From contig JAUTDP010000005.1 of the NCBI GenBank assembly GCA_033439795.1, positions 3,465,059-3,529,058 of the forward strand: a stretch of 64,000 nt of DNA, written 5' to 3'. Shown here piece by piece: positions 32,651 to 48,049 of the stretch. Position 1 is the first letter of the stretch; every line of letters begins with the position of its first letter. The notes beneath the pieces are model-generated. The model was not told the DNA's origin and did not search any database. It was given only the letters and a program-made list of their open reading frames with translations. Origin of the DNA: Sordaria brevicollis. Taxonomy: Eukaryota; Ascomycota; Sordariomycetes; Sordariales; Sordariaceae. Made by a program: the position numbers and the translations under genes.

Positions 32651-32903
32651 TCTTAATAGGACCCACTTTCAAATGCCAAGCCCTAAGCGAGCTTGGCGGA
32701 CAGGGATAGGGGGTCTTATCCAGCCAATTCCAACTCGAGAATTTTTTTCAACCAATTGCAGGTCGCGAAATCGCGGGTAAACCTCGTGGCTATTTACAGG
32801 GATTATTGACAGGGGGGTCACCGTATTATAGAAGAAGCTACGCTCAACGCTTTGCTCCGTGTTTTTTCAACACTTCTCAATGTTAAAGCTCCGCTTCAAA
32901 TAA

Positions 32904-35900
32904 CGCATTTATACGTCGCTTGCCAATACGCGATCGCGATATTTATATCTCTTTCTCTAATCGTTAAATCCTATATCTCTTTCCGGCGAATATCGACCCC
33001 GCAATTACCTTTCCTTCTCCGGCTATAACGATTTCGGTAATTTAATTATTTATTTTTTTTATATTTTCTCCTTTCCTACTTTTTTAAATCGTACTTCGGC
33101 CTATTAAAAAAATCCTTATTAATTTAACGTATTTTTTTAATTAATTAAATTACTAATTTACTACCCTAATCCGAACTACTACGTTTAAATAAACTTTAGT
33201 ACGTAAATAAAATCCTTTAATATAACGGGTTTCCCCTATTTTAATAATTTATTTTAATATTCTATTTTAATAATATTTAAAGAAAATTTTATATTTACTT
33301 CGTAATTTAAATTTACCCCCGATTGTAGTGGTCTATTATTATTTCCTTTCCCTAATATAATAAATTCGATTTTTAATTTTATTTTTATATTTAGCTCTTT
33401 TGATAAAGGCCCGCTCGTTTTCGAACCGGCCCCTTTACTTTTTAATTTTATTCGGTCGTCTAAAATTATAGAATATCCTTTAAATAAATAATATATTATT
33501 ATTTATATTAATCGCGAAATATATATTATAAATATTAATTTAAATAATAATTTAATTACAATTATTTATCCCCTTTTTATTAATTCCGATAAGAATATTA
33601 TTTTACTTATTAAAAAGAATAAGGGTGTAAGGGGCACAATATAATTAATATAGATGCTGGGTCTTAACGAATCGATAAGGTTCTATAAAGGAAATAGGAG
33701 GAAGGAGAGCGCTTTCGGGGCGGTACTGGCCAGCTATCCTTTTGAGGGACCGAATACGGACCATTCCGCTTACCGTAGCGGTAAAGCCGCAATTGGGCGG
33801 GCCGCTACCCGATTAACGGTCCGCTTAGTAGTATAATTAGTAATACTAATTAAATTCAATTATAAGTATTAACCCTATAATTTTAGCCCCCTCCTTCTCT
33901 TAATTAAACGTATTATATATAAGTAGGTATATAATTATATAGACCCTAAATATTAAACGACAAATTGTTAACGTATACCCTTAGTATATACCTTATGCCT
34001 GTCTTTCTTTTTCTCTTCCTTTTTTCTTTCTTCCTTTAATTTATCGAATAATTAAGACCGTGAATATTAAATAGCGCGCGTTCTTATTAGTATATATTAA
34101 ATATATTTTTAATATTTCTATTATTTTTATTATTATTCCTATCCCTTCTATTAATTTTTTTACGGGTATATTAATTAGTTATCAATTAATCGCCGTTAAA
34201 ACAAATACTTCCGTTACCGTTATTTAATTTAAATTCTTTTATAAATTCCTAACTTTATAAGAAATTATTATTAATTTATTTATTTTATTACTTATTTTTA
34301 TTCCCGCCTTTCGTTATAATAAGGGCGTAATTAATATTGCTATTCCTAAACCCATTATTTTATTAAAGCCCCGTTGAATTCGGCCTAATATTATTACCGT
34401 TAATATAGTCGGTAAATTTACTCCCGATAATATTCGTAAATACGTCCTATCCGGGGCCGAATTTTAAAATTCTTAATATAAAGGTTATTTAATTAATAAG
34501 TATAATTATATTATATTTAGTAAAGGTTTTTCCATTTTTATATATTTATTTTACTAGTACGCTTATAAAGGCTATCAACCCGTTTTTATTTAAATTTAAT
34601 CTATTTTTAAGGTTTAATATATTAAGGGGTATATATTTAAAAATTCTTACAATAATTACTTTATTACGTTTAAAATTTTATCGGAATTTTAAATCTTAAA
34701 GAAATAAAACTTTATTTTTACGTAAATGTTTTTTTATTCTTTTCTTCTTTTTTTAGCGGTTCTTTAAATTATTAATATTATTTAACGGCTTTATTAATCG
34801 GATTACCGTTAAAGCGCCTCCCGCGGAGCTTTCTTTTTTTATTAAGATTACCGACGGTTTGGCTAGTATTACAGAAATTTAAACTTTTAAAGAACGAATT
34901 TATAAATTTAAAAATTTTAGGGAATAATTATTTAATTTAATAATTAATATAAAAAAGGTAAAGTAAATAAATAATCGACGTATAGAATTTAATTATTTAA
35001 TCGAAGATTATAATATTTATATTATTATTAATACCGATATTATTATTACCGATATTACCGCCGTTATTATTGCCGTTACTATTATTACCGCTATTAAGGA
35101 AATTATTACCGCATAACCCCTATTGGCGAAAAAGAGAAAAAAGGGAAAGGAAATCGAAAGAAATAATAAAAAGTAATATAATAAATTTAAATAATAAGAA
35201 ATATAATATCTCCTTTTAAACATCCGCCCCGAATATAATATCCGTTTTCTATTTTCTTCTTTTTTTATTACCGCTAGGCCTTCGCGCCTAGAGAATTACT
35301 ATTCTACGCTTCCTATTTTCCGCCGCCGTGCTTATAAGCCCTTAAACGTTTATAATTTTATTAATATTTATATATCCAATTATAAAAAAGAGGAAGAGGA
35401 GACCGTTATTAAAAAGTTTATATCGGAAATAATAGAAGATAATTTAATAAAAAATATTTAAATTAAATTAATTATTAATTTCGCCGGGGCCCCGCCTTAA
35501 TTAATTTATTATTTATTTTAATTTATATTTAAAAATCCTTTATTCCGTTTATAATATATTTCGCCCCGTTTATAGCCTTTTATAAAAATTTTTTAACATA
35601 TCGGTCGGTTAGGCCGTCGTTATCCGTTATTAAACCGTATTAAATTTTAAATTCGTTTAAAATAATAATATTTTTAAAATTTTTTAAGGGCTTTTTTATT
35701 AAATTATAATATCCCTTCTATTTAATTAAAATTCTTTTTATTAAATTTCTTCTTTTTTTAATAGTATTAGCGTAAAGAATTTTTTTTATTTAATATTCCG
35801 ATTTTCTTTTAATTTTAATAATTAAGGGCTATTCGTCGATGAATTTCTATTTAAGAAGAAAGTTATTAACAATTTTATATAGGAGATCGATATAAAAAAT

Positions 35901-38900
35901 ATTATAAATAATATAGGGAAGTCCGGATAATTCGACTATATAGGGAAATAATACCTTCGAAATAGTATATTTCGTATAAAATTAATTAAATTCCTTCTTT
36001 AAGCGGTTAATAATATAATTTTTAAAATTAAATTAAATTTTATCCCCGATTACGAAGCGTTCTATAGGTTACCGATTATAATTAACGAATTTCTTTTATT
36101 TTTAAATAACGGCTACTATAGTAACTTAATATAAATTTATAATTTATTATAATTTCTTAACGAATTTTTAAGCCCGCTTCTTAGAGGATAAGGGCGAAAA
36201 TTAACGATTAGAAGGGTTTTCGATTACGGAAACCGGGTATTCGAAATCGAACGTATAAATAGCGAAGAACGGAAATATATTTATCGAAATATTAATCCGG
36301 CTATTAATAATTAATTATATTATAAGGTATTATTTATTCTAATAATTTTAAACGTAATTAATAATTATATATAAATAAACGTAGACTTCTTAATTTATAT
36401 ATTCTAGGCCTTTATTAATTTATAAATAATAAATAGTATTAAATAAACGTTTAATACCTAAAAATTCGTATAATTTAATTTAAAAGCGGTTAATTTAATT
36501 AAAATCACGATCGTTAATAATAAATTTTAAAAAATTGTAATAGCTAACGAAATGTTAGAAGAAATATTTAACGTAAAATTTAATTTCTATAGAGGGTATA
36601 GGTTTGAAGAATATAATTTTACTAAATTTATTTTTTATAACCTAAAGATAAATATTATGATTAGACTTTAAAAAATTAATAATAAAATTTATTTATATAT
36701 CTTTATTAAATTATTTTAAAATTAATAATAAACGTAGGAAGCCTTTTTTCTACTCTTTTTAAACCTTTATAAAACTGTAAATATAATAATTATAGAGGAA
36801 TTGCTGGACGTAAAAATTTAAAAAAAAATAATAAAAATACCGAAAAAGTATTATAATAATACTTTTTCTATTAAAGTATTTTAATATATATATATTATAA
36901 ATAATTTAAATTAAAATAGTACAAAGGACGTTAAAGCGTTAATTAATATCCGGTAATATAATTAATTCAAATTCGGTATATACGGGGGCTCTTAATATTT
37001 AAAAACGATTTTAATAACGAAGGCGGCCGAAGGAAATAATAGAGCAATTTGCAATTTGGATTTTAAATTTTAAGGACGGGTTAAAGTAATAGTTATTATA
37101 AAGGATAACTTCTTTTATTTATTAGTATAAAAAATCGTAAAAGTCCGTTTATAATTAAAATTATTATAAGTTTAAATTTTTAAATATATTTATACCTTCC
37201 CTCCCCGAACGGACTACCCGGGTTACTAAAATATAGAGCGGAATATAATTCTTAAAAATAAAATCCAATATTGTTTAAATATTCTACGCTTTACGGTCTT
37301 AATCCGTAGGTATATTTTAATTTCGTCGTAAGAAAATATTAAAGATTATTCCGTCTTTATTAAATTTATATTCGATTTAAAAATTAAATTAAGAGAAATA
37401 TTCCGCCTATTACGCTTATTATTCCGAAAATCTCTTTAATTTTATAAAATATTTAAAATTCCTATAATTTATTAAAATAATAAGTAATTTATAATTTTAT
37501 AATTCCGTCGATTATTATTCTAAATAATTAATAATAATAAATATTTCTTTATTATAAATAAGGTAATTCCGTTTAATAGGGTTAAATTTCCGGGAATAGA
37601 AGTTTACAACTTTACGAATTATATTTTTACCGTTTTCGTTTATTTTTTAAGGAATAGTTTTATTTAGGGTAAATTTATTATAATCCGTTTTTAAAAATAT
37701 TTTCTTATCCGGATCAAATTCCGTTAAGATTGGAATTTTCGTGAATAAAATCTTTAAAAATTAAAAAGCGTTTTCGTACCTTTTAATCTATTTAAAAATA
37801 ACCCCTTTATTAATTATTTTTAATAAGGGGGTAATTACTTTTAAAAGTTAAGGAATAAATATATAATAATAAACTTTAGGAAATTCTATATACCCTTTTA
37901 AAAAATAGGGGGAAACTAATTTAAATCGCTTTAACTTTTTCGGGGTCGGCCTATATACCAACGTCGGTATAAATAATAAAGCCTAAATACTTAATTTTCT
38001 TTATATTAAATTTATATTTATTTAAATCTAAATAGAAGCCGGCTTCTAATAATTTAATAAGGATTAAACGTATTTTTTATTCATAATTTTTTAAAGATTT
38101 AAAAGAGTAAATAAATATATCGTTTATATAAATAGTATAAAACGAATTTAAATAATTATAGAGGATATAACTAATATACCGTTGAAACGTAATTAGTACG
38201 TTATTTAGCCCAAATAATATAATTAATTATTCGAATAACCTATATTATATTTAAAATACTATTTTCCCTTCCTCTCCTTCTATTATATAAAATTTCTAGA
38301 AAGTTTATACGATATTTACTTTAATATATTATTTTATTCTTGTTATGGTACGGAATATAATTTTAATTAACGGTAATAAATAACGGTTTATTTTTATAAT
38401 AACGTTAAATATATAGTAATTATAATAGAAGCCGAATCCGCCTCCGGGTTTATATATAAATAAAATTAGGGCCCCCGCTTTTAAATTATTAATTTGGATA
38501 AACCCTTTATTTAATAGATTTTTTAACGTTCTTTTAAGAATTAAGAATTTTGCTTTCGTTATATTATAAAGCGGTCCGAATAGGATAGGGAATTCCTTAC
38601 CGTTTTTATCCTTTTTAATTATAATTTTATAATTTACGCTAGGATAATAAAGGTTTAATTTATTAATATTTTCTTTTATTTAAAGCAGTATTAAATTATA
38701 GTATTTCTTAATGATCTTCGTTTTTAATTCTATTTTAAGATATATTTTCTTCAATTTTAGCGCTTTCTTAATATCCTTCAAATTAATTATAAAAATAGTT
38801 TTTTCAATTATTCGATTATTAAATTCCTTTTTCAATTTCCGAACGTAATTTATAAAAATAATAATTAAAATATATATAATAAATTTTAAATCGGTAATAA

Positions 38901-39265
38901 ATAGTATATTAAATATTTACTCTCTATTAATATAAGGAACCTAATAATTAATAACGTTTATAAATAAGCGCTTTTCGTAAAGGACGGAGTATATTCGTAT
39001 AATTTTAAATTAAAGTTTGCCCAATATAATAAAGAATTCGAATAATAGGATAATATAGGCGTAGATAGGATAAATATAAATATTTACTTCGGTTAAGAAT
39101 TAGATTATATTTTAGATAGAAATTCCCTTTATAATAATAAACGCTCTTTTTATAATATAAAGTAGAATAAGGATAATTAGAATTTAAAATTCTTTAATAA
39201 TTTTCTTATTAATTACGGTATAATATTAATAATTTTTATCGATAAGGGTATAGAATAAATTATAA
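32904..39265. other. RIP-mutated relic region including a minus-strand Gypsy relic
   Basis: AT-rich, CpA/TpG-poor sequence with no intact gene. A less mutated island lies at about 33,640-33,835. Between about 37.0 and 38.7 kb the minus strand reads as Ty3/Gypsy reverse transcriptase (separate entry). The part at 33-37 kb keeps some long readable stretches but I could not assign families. Confidence 0.5.
37300..38650 (-). pseudogene. Ty3/Gypsy reverse transcriptase relic (element C)
   Basis: On the minus strand the RIP-altered sequence around 38,060-37,925 reads EAGFYLDLNKYKFNIKKIKY, LGFIIYTDVG and ADPEKVKAI. This is the connection between Gypsy RT and RNase H (KCEF...LGF...ADPEKVKAI type), with stops only at former Gln codons. 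Upstream, toward 38.3 kb, is a degenerate block resembling the PFGLNNAPATFQ region. No LTRs could be paired with it, so its limits are approximate. Confidence 0.65.
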
Positions 39266-39551
39266 TGTAAGAATATCGCTAAGAAAGCTTAAGGGGACCC
39301 GTACAATTAGGGTATAGTAGCCTAGGACGACGGATAAAATAGCGGATAAGATAAAGATAGTAGGATATAATATAGAGGAAAAGATTTCGGAATCCGGGCG
39401 CCGACCGTTCTCGACTTATAGGGAAGCGTATAAGTATAAAAGAAGATAATTCTTAATTAGAAATTTGTATTTAATTAGGCTAAAATCTTCCTTCTAAAAT
39501 AAACCTACTTTATATAATTTATTCTTACCCTTTTGTATTTATAATTTTATA
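39266..39551 (+). repeat. LTR A1 (286 bp)
   Basis: Starts TGTAAGAATATCGCTAAGAA and ends TTTATA. It aligns end to end with LTRs at 57653-57938 and 63074-63360. Shared core: CCGGGCGCCGACCGTTC. Confidence 0.9.
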
Positions 39552-42500
39552 ATTTTTTAGCCTCTACAATTCCGTTAACAAAGGCTATAAATATAATTAA
39601 TACGCGTAAGGAGAATTCGCGCGGAAAAGGCATTACTAGCTTTCGTTATAAAAATAGCGTAAGCCCGATATAAAAGACGTATAATTATTTATATATTATT
39701 AATAATATAATTAAAAATTCCGTTAATAAAAGGGTTATTAATAAATATAAAGAAGATAATTACGAGGCGGCGTTTTATAAACCCGAATATAGTACTGCCC
39801 GAAAAGATTTTAGCGATAAATATAATAATATTAATAATAATAAGCTATAATCCGAATTTATATTATATAAAGAGTTCGAAAATAATTTTAAATAAGAAAT
39901 TTAAATACGGGTTAAAAAACGGTATTTAATAAAGAATTTACGTACTTTTAACCGTTACTACTTTAAGAGCCTTTATTAACGGAGGGAATATTATATTAAT
40001 AAAGCGGAATAATAATTATAATTAAAATTTCGTTAAAGTAAAAGCCCTTTAAAATTTAATCGGTATAGCCGTTTCCTATTTATATATAGCCGCTTATTAA
40101 ATAAATATTTTTAATTCTGTTTTCGTTTTCGCTCCCGGTCCTATGTTTAATTTCGCGCTTATTCCCGCTCTTAAACCCGTTCCCACTCCCTATCCGTCCG
40201 ATCCGATCGATTTAACCGCTCTAATAATTTCTCTTTTATATAAAAATATTATAAGCGGCGAATATTTTATAAATATAAATATATAAAATAATATAAATAT
40301 TAAAGATTTATAGAAATAATATTATAATTTTTATAAATATTATTATAATTTATATAAAAAACCGTGGGCTAAGGAAATAAGGAATCCTATTTACGTCCTT
40401 TTACGTATAACGTTCGTAAATTAATAATAAATAATACGAATACTAAAGTCGAAGATTAAATTAATAATATTAAAAATAGTAATTAAATTTATAAGAATAT
40501 TAATATTTATTAATTTATTTAATAAGTTTTTTTTAAGGCCGATAATTTTATAATTATTTTGTAGCGTATATATTTTATTACCCTTTTCGATAATAAAAGT
40601 TAAAAGCGATCCGTAATATAAGAAAAATTTTTAGGGTTTATTTATAAAAAATATATTACCCTTAAAATTTATAAATTTAATATTAGAGAATAATTATTCT
40701 TTATACGTTAAAACGATAATAAAGACCTATAGAAATTATAGGACCGATATTAATATAATTATTAATAATTTAGTAAGAATATTATTATAAATAAATAATT
40801 AATATACGATTTTTTCTTCCGGTTAAAGAAGGACGTACGTAATTATTTCCGTACGTATTAAATCCCTATTAATAATCCGGTAGAAATTACTTTAAAGGTA
40901 ATAAATCAATAGACCGAATTTAAAAATAAAAAGTAAATCCCGAAGGACGAAGTAAATAGAAGTTATTATAATAAATAATCTTCGTATTATAAAGGGTCTT
41001 CGAATAATAAACGTTTTAATTATAATAAGGATTATAATTAAAATTATAATTGGGATTGTAATTAGGATTATAATTCCGGAGGGCGTAAAAATTATAAAAA
41101 AAACCAATTTTTTAATAAATAGAACGGGGGTAATAACGAATCCGGCCTAAATTATTATAATTGCGGAAATAAAGGATATTACGTTCGTAATTATACGAAG
41201 TATAGAAAAATAAATAATTAAAACCGGTTAAAAGAGAAAATTACCGTTTAAAGCGTAATTATTAAATAAAATACTAAAATAGTAACGATAAAAAAAATAA
41301 TTATATTTCGGATATTAAAGAGTTGGTAAAAGGTTAAGCCCTATAAAAGAATTATCGTTCGACGGGGTTAATAATTTTAAAACGGCCGGAAGAAATGGGT
41401 TAGGTAAGATTTCTATAATATTAATTATACTAAAGGGTCGCCGATTAAAAGAATATATGAATTTAAATTTAAAAATAGAAATTAATATTATATATAAGAA
41501 TTTTATAAAGAAATGTAAATTTAAAAAAGTAAAAACCGGTATTCTATTTATTTTAATAAATATAATTAATAAAGAAATATATTATTATAAAGTATACGAA
41601 TTAACGTTTATTTTAAAAGACTAGAGGGGTTAAAAAAGAGAATTTATTTAATTATTCTATATAATCCGAAAAAATAATCGAATACCGCTATTATTATTAT
41701 TTATACTAAATATAGGTTTTATAAATATTATTATATATATTAATAAAAACGAATTTGAATTTAAAAGGGTACCTTTTATTAATATTATAATTCTTACGCG
41801 TAAAATAATATATAATAACCGAATTTATATTATTAATTTAATTTTAATCTATAATTTATTAAAATTAAATTTCAAAAACGTAAACGAATATAAAAAACCG
41901 TCCAAAAGCGCGGCGGATAATATTCCCCTAGCGTTAAAAGGGTTTAAAAATATATTCTTTAAAGAAAAAGCTAAAACGTTATTATAATTACCGGACGCTA
42001 AATATAAAATCGTCCTTAAAACAGGAGAGGAAGTACTTAATATCTTTATATACTTTTTATTTATTACGTAATTAAAAACGCTATACGAATATTTAGAAAA
42101 AAATTTACGGATTAACCGCATTTACCACTCCTAAAATTCTATTAGGGTACTAATTTTATTTATATTTAAAAAGGATAATATATTATAATTATATATCGAT
42201 TACCGGGGATTAAATAAAATTATTATTAAAAATCCATACCTACTATTATTAATTAACGAATTAATAAACCGAATAATCGGCGTTAAAATATTTTCTAAAA
42301 TTAATTTATATAAAATATACTACTGGATTCGAATTAAGGAAGGGGATTAATAGAAAATTACTTTTAAAACGCAATATAATTATTTCGAATATATAATAAT
42401 ACCATTCAAATTTATAAACGTATTTATTATATTCTAAATATATATATATATAAAATATTTATAAAATCTATTAACCGTATTTATATAATATATTTTAATA

Positions 42501-43332
42501 ATATTTTAATTTATTCGAATTTTAAAGAAGAGTATAATAAATATCTTCGTTCAATTTTCGAACGTTTACGCGCTACCCAACTTTTCGCAAAAGCGTCTAA
42601 ATACGAATTTTATAAAAATTATATTAATTTCCTCGGCTACCGAATTATTATAAAAGGGGTAATAATAAATCCCGAACGGGTAAAAGTAATTTAAAAGTAG
42701 TTAACATTTAAATCCTTTTATAATATTTAAATATTTTTAGGATTTACTAATTTTTACCGATAATTCGTATACCGGTATTCTTATATAATAGGACTTATTA
42801 CCAATTTATTAAAAAGGAATAAAGATAGGCAGAAATTAAACGCGTTCTATTAAATTAAGGAGGCCGATAAAATATTCCGGGCTTTAAAGGAAGCGTTTAT
42901 AATAATATTAATCCTTCGTTATTGAAACCTAATTAAAAAGATTAAAATTAAGACGGACGCTTCGTAGAAAGCTATTTCAAGAATTTTATCCCAATTTACG
43001 GGAAATATTTAATACCCCGTAACATTCTTTTCCAAAAAACTAATAAACGTAAAATAACGGTAATATATAGGCCAATAAAAACTATTCGCTATCGTAACCA
43101 ATTTAAATTATTAAATATATTATTTAAAAGGATTTCTAAAACCGTTTATAATACTTATAAATTATAAAGCGTTGGAAAATATTATAAAATCGCTGGCGAA
43201 CGATTTATATAGAAGGCTAATTCGCTAAATTTACCGGTTATTTTAATTCGATTTCGAAATAAAGTACTAATCGGAGAAAACGAACCTAACGGACGGTCTA
43301 TCTAGGAGGCTAAATTATATAAAGGGGGATAT
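39266..43332 (+). mobile_element. Ty3/Gypsy element A, 5' part (interrupted by element B)
   Basis: Begins with LTR A1 and continues through gag to RNase H. A zinc knuckle is still visible near 41,155-41,200 (C-G-N-K-G-[H/Y]-Y-V-R-N pattern with some Cys/His mutated). RT reads DYRGLNKIIIKNPYLLLLIN near 42,195, FSKINLYKIYYWIRIKEGD near 42,300 and FERLRATQLFAKASKYEF near 42,560. The sequence is interrupted at 43332 by element B and resumes at 56719. Gag-pol order and the RT motifs place it in Ty3/Gypsy. Confidence 0.82.
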
Positions 43333-43805
43333 TAATATAGGGTGAAATTATTATCTACTTAAATATATAAGTAATTATTTGAGTAGTAGATAGTAGGGCA
43401 GGTATAGATTTATACCTCCCTCCCTCTAGAAAATTCGGAGCCTATATTTAAAAAAAGGATAAAAGGGGGAAGCTTCTCCCTCCTTCGATTAAAGGAAGAA
43501 GAAGAAGAACCAAAGAAAAGAATAACTTCATTTTTCACCCAAAAAGAACCTTTTCTACGAAATTACTAAATAACCCCCCTTAGGACTTCTAAGAGAATTA
43601 ACCAATAAATCCGCTCCTATTTAAAAAAAATAATAAAAGTAAAGCTTTATTTTACTTTTATTCTTCTTCTTATAGTAATAAAATTAAAAATTATTAACCT
43701 TATTTACATTTCCTAAATAAAGATCCCTAAATTAATTTAATCCTTCGCTATAAATTTATAATATAGGTTTTATTTCTTTTATAGTATAATTTTTAATTTA
43801 AATTA
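43333..43805 (+). repeat. 5' LTR of element B (473 bp)
   Basis: Starts TAATATAGGGTGAAATTATT and ends AATTTAAATTA. Same length and alignment as 56246-56718. Contains AAGGAAGAAGAAGAAGAA and CCCCCCTTAGGA landmarks shared by both. Confidence 0.92.
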
Positions 43806-46800
43806 AATTTAGTAATAAGGACGAAATAAATTTTAAATTCCTAATTAAATTAGTTAATATAAACGTAAGAAATTTTCGGCCGGGGTTTTTCGTAAACGCG
43901 AAGGCTATTTTTGTAGCCTTCGGGATATTATTTTAAATACCGATAATCGAATAACGAAGTATTAATCGGTACTAACGGTAAAGGAATCTTTCGATAAATT
44001 TATAAAAAACTTTAACCTCGGATATATATAAATTTCCGTTTCCCCGATATTACGAGATTTTGACTAATAGAGAATAAATTAGAAGATAAAAGAAAATATA
44101 AAAAATTGAGAATTATAAGAAAATCGGAATAAAATTACCGGAGAAATGCCGAAGGGATTAAATCCGCTCCTCACCGTAAATTATCCGTTCGTTAAATACT
44201 CGTATTTTATACGCGGAATTCGCTCTCCGATTAGCTAAAATTATCGTAAAATTCTTCTTTCTAATAATTCGAAGATTTTTTTAATATTTCGAAGGAATTT
44301 TTAATTTTATTAAAAGAAATAAAGTTTCTTGACGAGGGTATTATTAAATAAATCTACTTTTCGGATAGTTTAGAAATAAAGTTATTACGAAATTTTAGGA
44401 GCGGTAAAGACTTATTAGCGGTATTATAATACCTAAATCGAGAGCCTATTAATAAAAAAATATAAATCTATACTTCCTTTAAAAAGGATATAAATAATAA
44501 CTAATATTCTAATTATACGTATAATACCCCTCTTCCCCTTTATTCATTACTCACTACCTACAAACCCATATTTCTTATTATATTTAATAAGGATATTATT
44601 ATTATATTTAAAAATATTCCTTTTATTTCCTCCTCTTCCTTATAAATTTTATTATTTATCCCTTCTTACTCCCTCTTTACCGAATAAACTCTTTTTATTA
44701 AAATAATTTTCGATGTTATTACTATTATTTTAATTAATAATATTATTCATAATATTACCCCCGTTAATTTTTTTAACGGGAATAGGGTTATTAAATATTT
44801 TAAACTATTTAAAAAAAAGGTTAAAATTTATAAATTCGGTAATAATGAATAGAAGATTTCTATTTAATTTTAATAGTATAAGAAAGAGCCTAAGGATATT
44901 AATAAAAATATTATTCGTAAATTTAAACTCCGGAAAATCTATATTTAATTTAAATTTATAAAACGGTTTAAAATAGCCTATAAAGTTAAAAATTTTAAAT
45001 AAATTAAAAATACAGCTATTACTTTAAAATATTTCTATTCTAAACGGGTTTTTAATAATTATAATATTATTATAAACGTTATTTTTATTTATATAACTCT
45101 ATTAATTCGTTAAATTATTACTAATTAATCCCTCGTTTATATTAATATTATTAAAAATTTCTACCGAAAATTTAACTTCGAAATTAAATAAATTATAACC
45201 TCTTTCCTTAATAAATATAAGGAGGAATTCTATTATATAAATTAAGTAGAATTTTTAATTAAATTAAATAATTTAATCATTAAATAATTTAACAACGTTA
45301 AATTTAATAATTATTTTAATAATAAGGAGGAAATTAATACCTACCGTCCTATACGTAAAGCGATTCGTTTTTTTAATAAGGAATTTACTTAAAGCGTTAA
45401 TAAGAAGCCTATTAAAAAATTTATCCTTCAATCTATTTTTAAAACCGCTAAAACTCTAATTACTATTAAGGATAATTAAATAGAGAAATTAATTAAATCT
45501 TTCGAATAATTAATTATCGCTTATAAATCCTTAATAAATAATTGGATTATTAATATTATTATCCCGCCTCCTTTTATACCTTTTTAATTTTAACCGATTT
45601 AAATTTATTATCCCTAAATTAATTTAATTTAAACCCGCCCCTATAATAAGGATTATATTAATAATAGAAGAAGGAAGGAGCTTTATCGTTAAACGTATTA
45701 TTATTATAGTAAAATAAATTATTATTTATTTAATTATAAAAAAAAGGATAGGGACGATTCTTATAATATTATACAATAGATTACCCCTAATAAGTAAAAA
45801 TCCGTAGGTATTATTATTTATATAGATAATATTATAAATACTTTTAATTTACTCTTTAACGAACTATATATTTATATTATTAATTAAAGCGCTTTAGGAA
45901 GGGTAATCCATTTATTATTTATTTTAAACTTAAACTATTTTAATTATAATAATTTTAAGAAATTCGAAAGAGATATTTAATAGAAGGGCGTTGCTATAAA
46001 TTTTCGTTTTACCCCTTATTTTAAATTCATTAAGGACTCTAATATAGTAAGGAAGTAGTAGGATACGGTTTTCGCTTAAAGAATTAATATTAAGGCTATT
46101 AATTATATTATTATTAATATCTATAATAAATTTTATAAACTTTTAATTAAATTTTATCGAAAGATTAGTATTTTGAATTTATAAATTTAAATATCTATAA
46201 TCTTTAAAATTAAAAATATTACTAATTCTACCAAAGAATAGATTAATTCCCTTTTTAATATAATTATTATTATTATTAGAGAATTAAAGAGGCTTAAAAT
46301 AAAGGAAACTATACCCGGTTATATTATAACGCCCCCCTTTATTTAACCTTTTAGTATTAAAATTAATAAATTTATATTTAAATAGCCTAATTAAATTCTT
46401 AAGGATAAAAACCGTATTAATAAAATAATATTTATAATAATAATAACGCTTTCGATAAAAATAATAATTAAAAAGGCGCTTATAACTAAAAAGGACGGAG
46501 GCGTTAATTAACCGATCCTCCGGGATATTATTTCTAAATTCCAAAAATAATACCCTATAATTACTAAATTTATAAACGCTAAAATTACTATTATTATTAA
46601 AAATATTATTCGGAATAATTTAATTATTATTAAAGTTATTTATAATTAAATTAAATAATTTTCTAATATATTTTATACGAAGGATAGGGTTTTTAAGGTC
46701 TAATTTAAATATTGTAATAATATTACCCCTAATAATAATTTTAAAACCAACCGTTTTATTCCTATTTAATAAAAAATTTAAACGTATTCTATCGTAATTA

Positions 46801-48049
46801 TTAATCCAGCCTATAATCCTTTTATTAATTTTATAGAAGCTTCTTCTAGAAATAAATTCATCTCTTTATTCGATTAATAAAATATTATTAATTAGCGGAG
46901 GGTTAAATCTCCTCTTACCCGAGTTTTATTAACCTATAATATCCTAACCCTAATAATTAATTAAATAAAGTAGATCGATAAATCGTCTTTTATTAGGAAT
47001 AAAATTACGCGCTTAATATTATTACTAATCCTTTACGTTTCTATTAGCGTAAAAAGAGGTAAAAAAGTATTTACTCTATAAAATAATAATACTAAGTATA
47101 ATATTATTAATAAAGTATTAATTAATAATTTTAAATTATAGAATATTTTTATTTAAATTATTAATATTAATAATAATAGCGGAAAGAAGGGTTTCCTTAG
47201 AAAAATTTATAAGAAGGTATATTTATTTAATAAAGGAAGGGAAATCTATTTTTTCGTTTCCGAATAACTTTTATTTAATTATAATATTATTTTAAATTTT
47301 CTATTCTTTTATAATATAAACGTTTATTTAATTTATAAAGACGGTAAAACTTTCGTTATTATAACGATTAAAGGGGTAATAATTTATATTATATTAATTA
47401 AAATTTATAATTTAATAAAAAGGGCTTTTAAAAACGGGTAGAGGGTTTAATTCTTTTATAATTACGGTAATAATAGCGGAGAAAAAAGTAATAATAAAAG
47501 AAAAAAAAGAAGAGAAGAAAGAATAATGTAAATAAATAAAAGAAAAGGAAAAACGAATACCGGAATAATTAAAAGAAGATAATAAACGGATTGCCCCCGT
47601 ATTAAATTTTATAGTTAAATAGGTTTTAAAGTTATTATAATAAGAAAAGGATAATTTAAAGGAATTAAAAAATATATAAAAAGGTATAAATAGCCCGGTA
47701 CGGATCTTTAAATAATTTTTATAACGGATACGAAGGGGGGTAATTATATTAATTTGGAAATTTAATCTAAAAAAGAAATTTTTATTAGAAGAGGAATTTA
47801 ATTTTAAAGGAAAATTAAAAGTAATACTCTAAATATATATTATATATAAGCGAATAATTTAAAAGGTTAATCCGGTCGATAATATCACTTTTAATAATTT
47901 TAAATTTAAAAGGGATCCTAATTAAAAGGCGAAGCGATTAGAAATAATTAAAGAATAGATTACTACTTCATTTAAAAATTTTAGCTCTAAATAGGATTAA
48001 TATATTATATTACGTTTTATAAAATTAATTAAAAGGTTTCATTTTACCG

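Noticed and set aside
40892..42121. Short minus-strand frames in element A (e.g. 40892-41107, 41849-42121)
   Set aside because: Antisense to the Gypsy gag-pol relic and created by RIP-driven AT bias.
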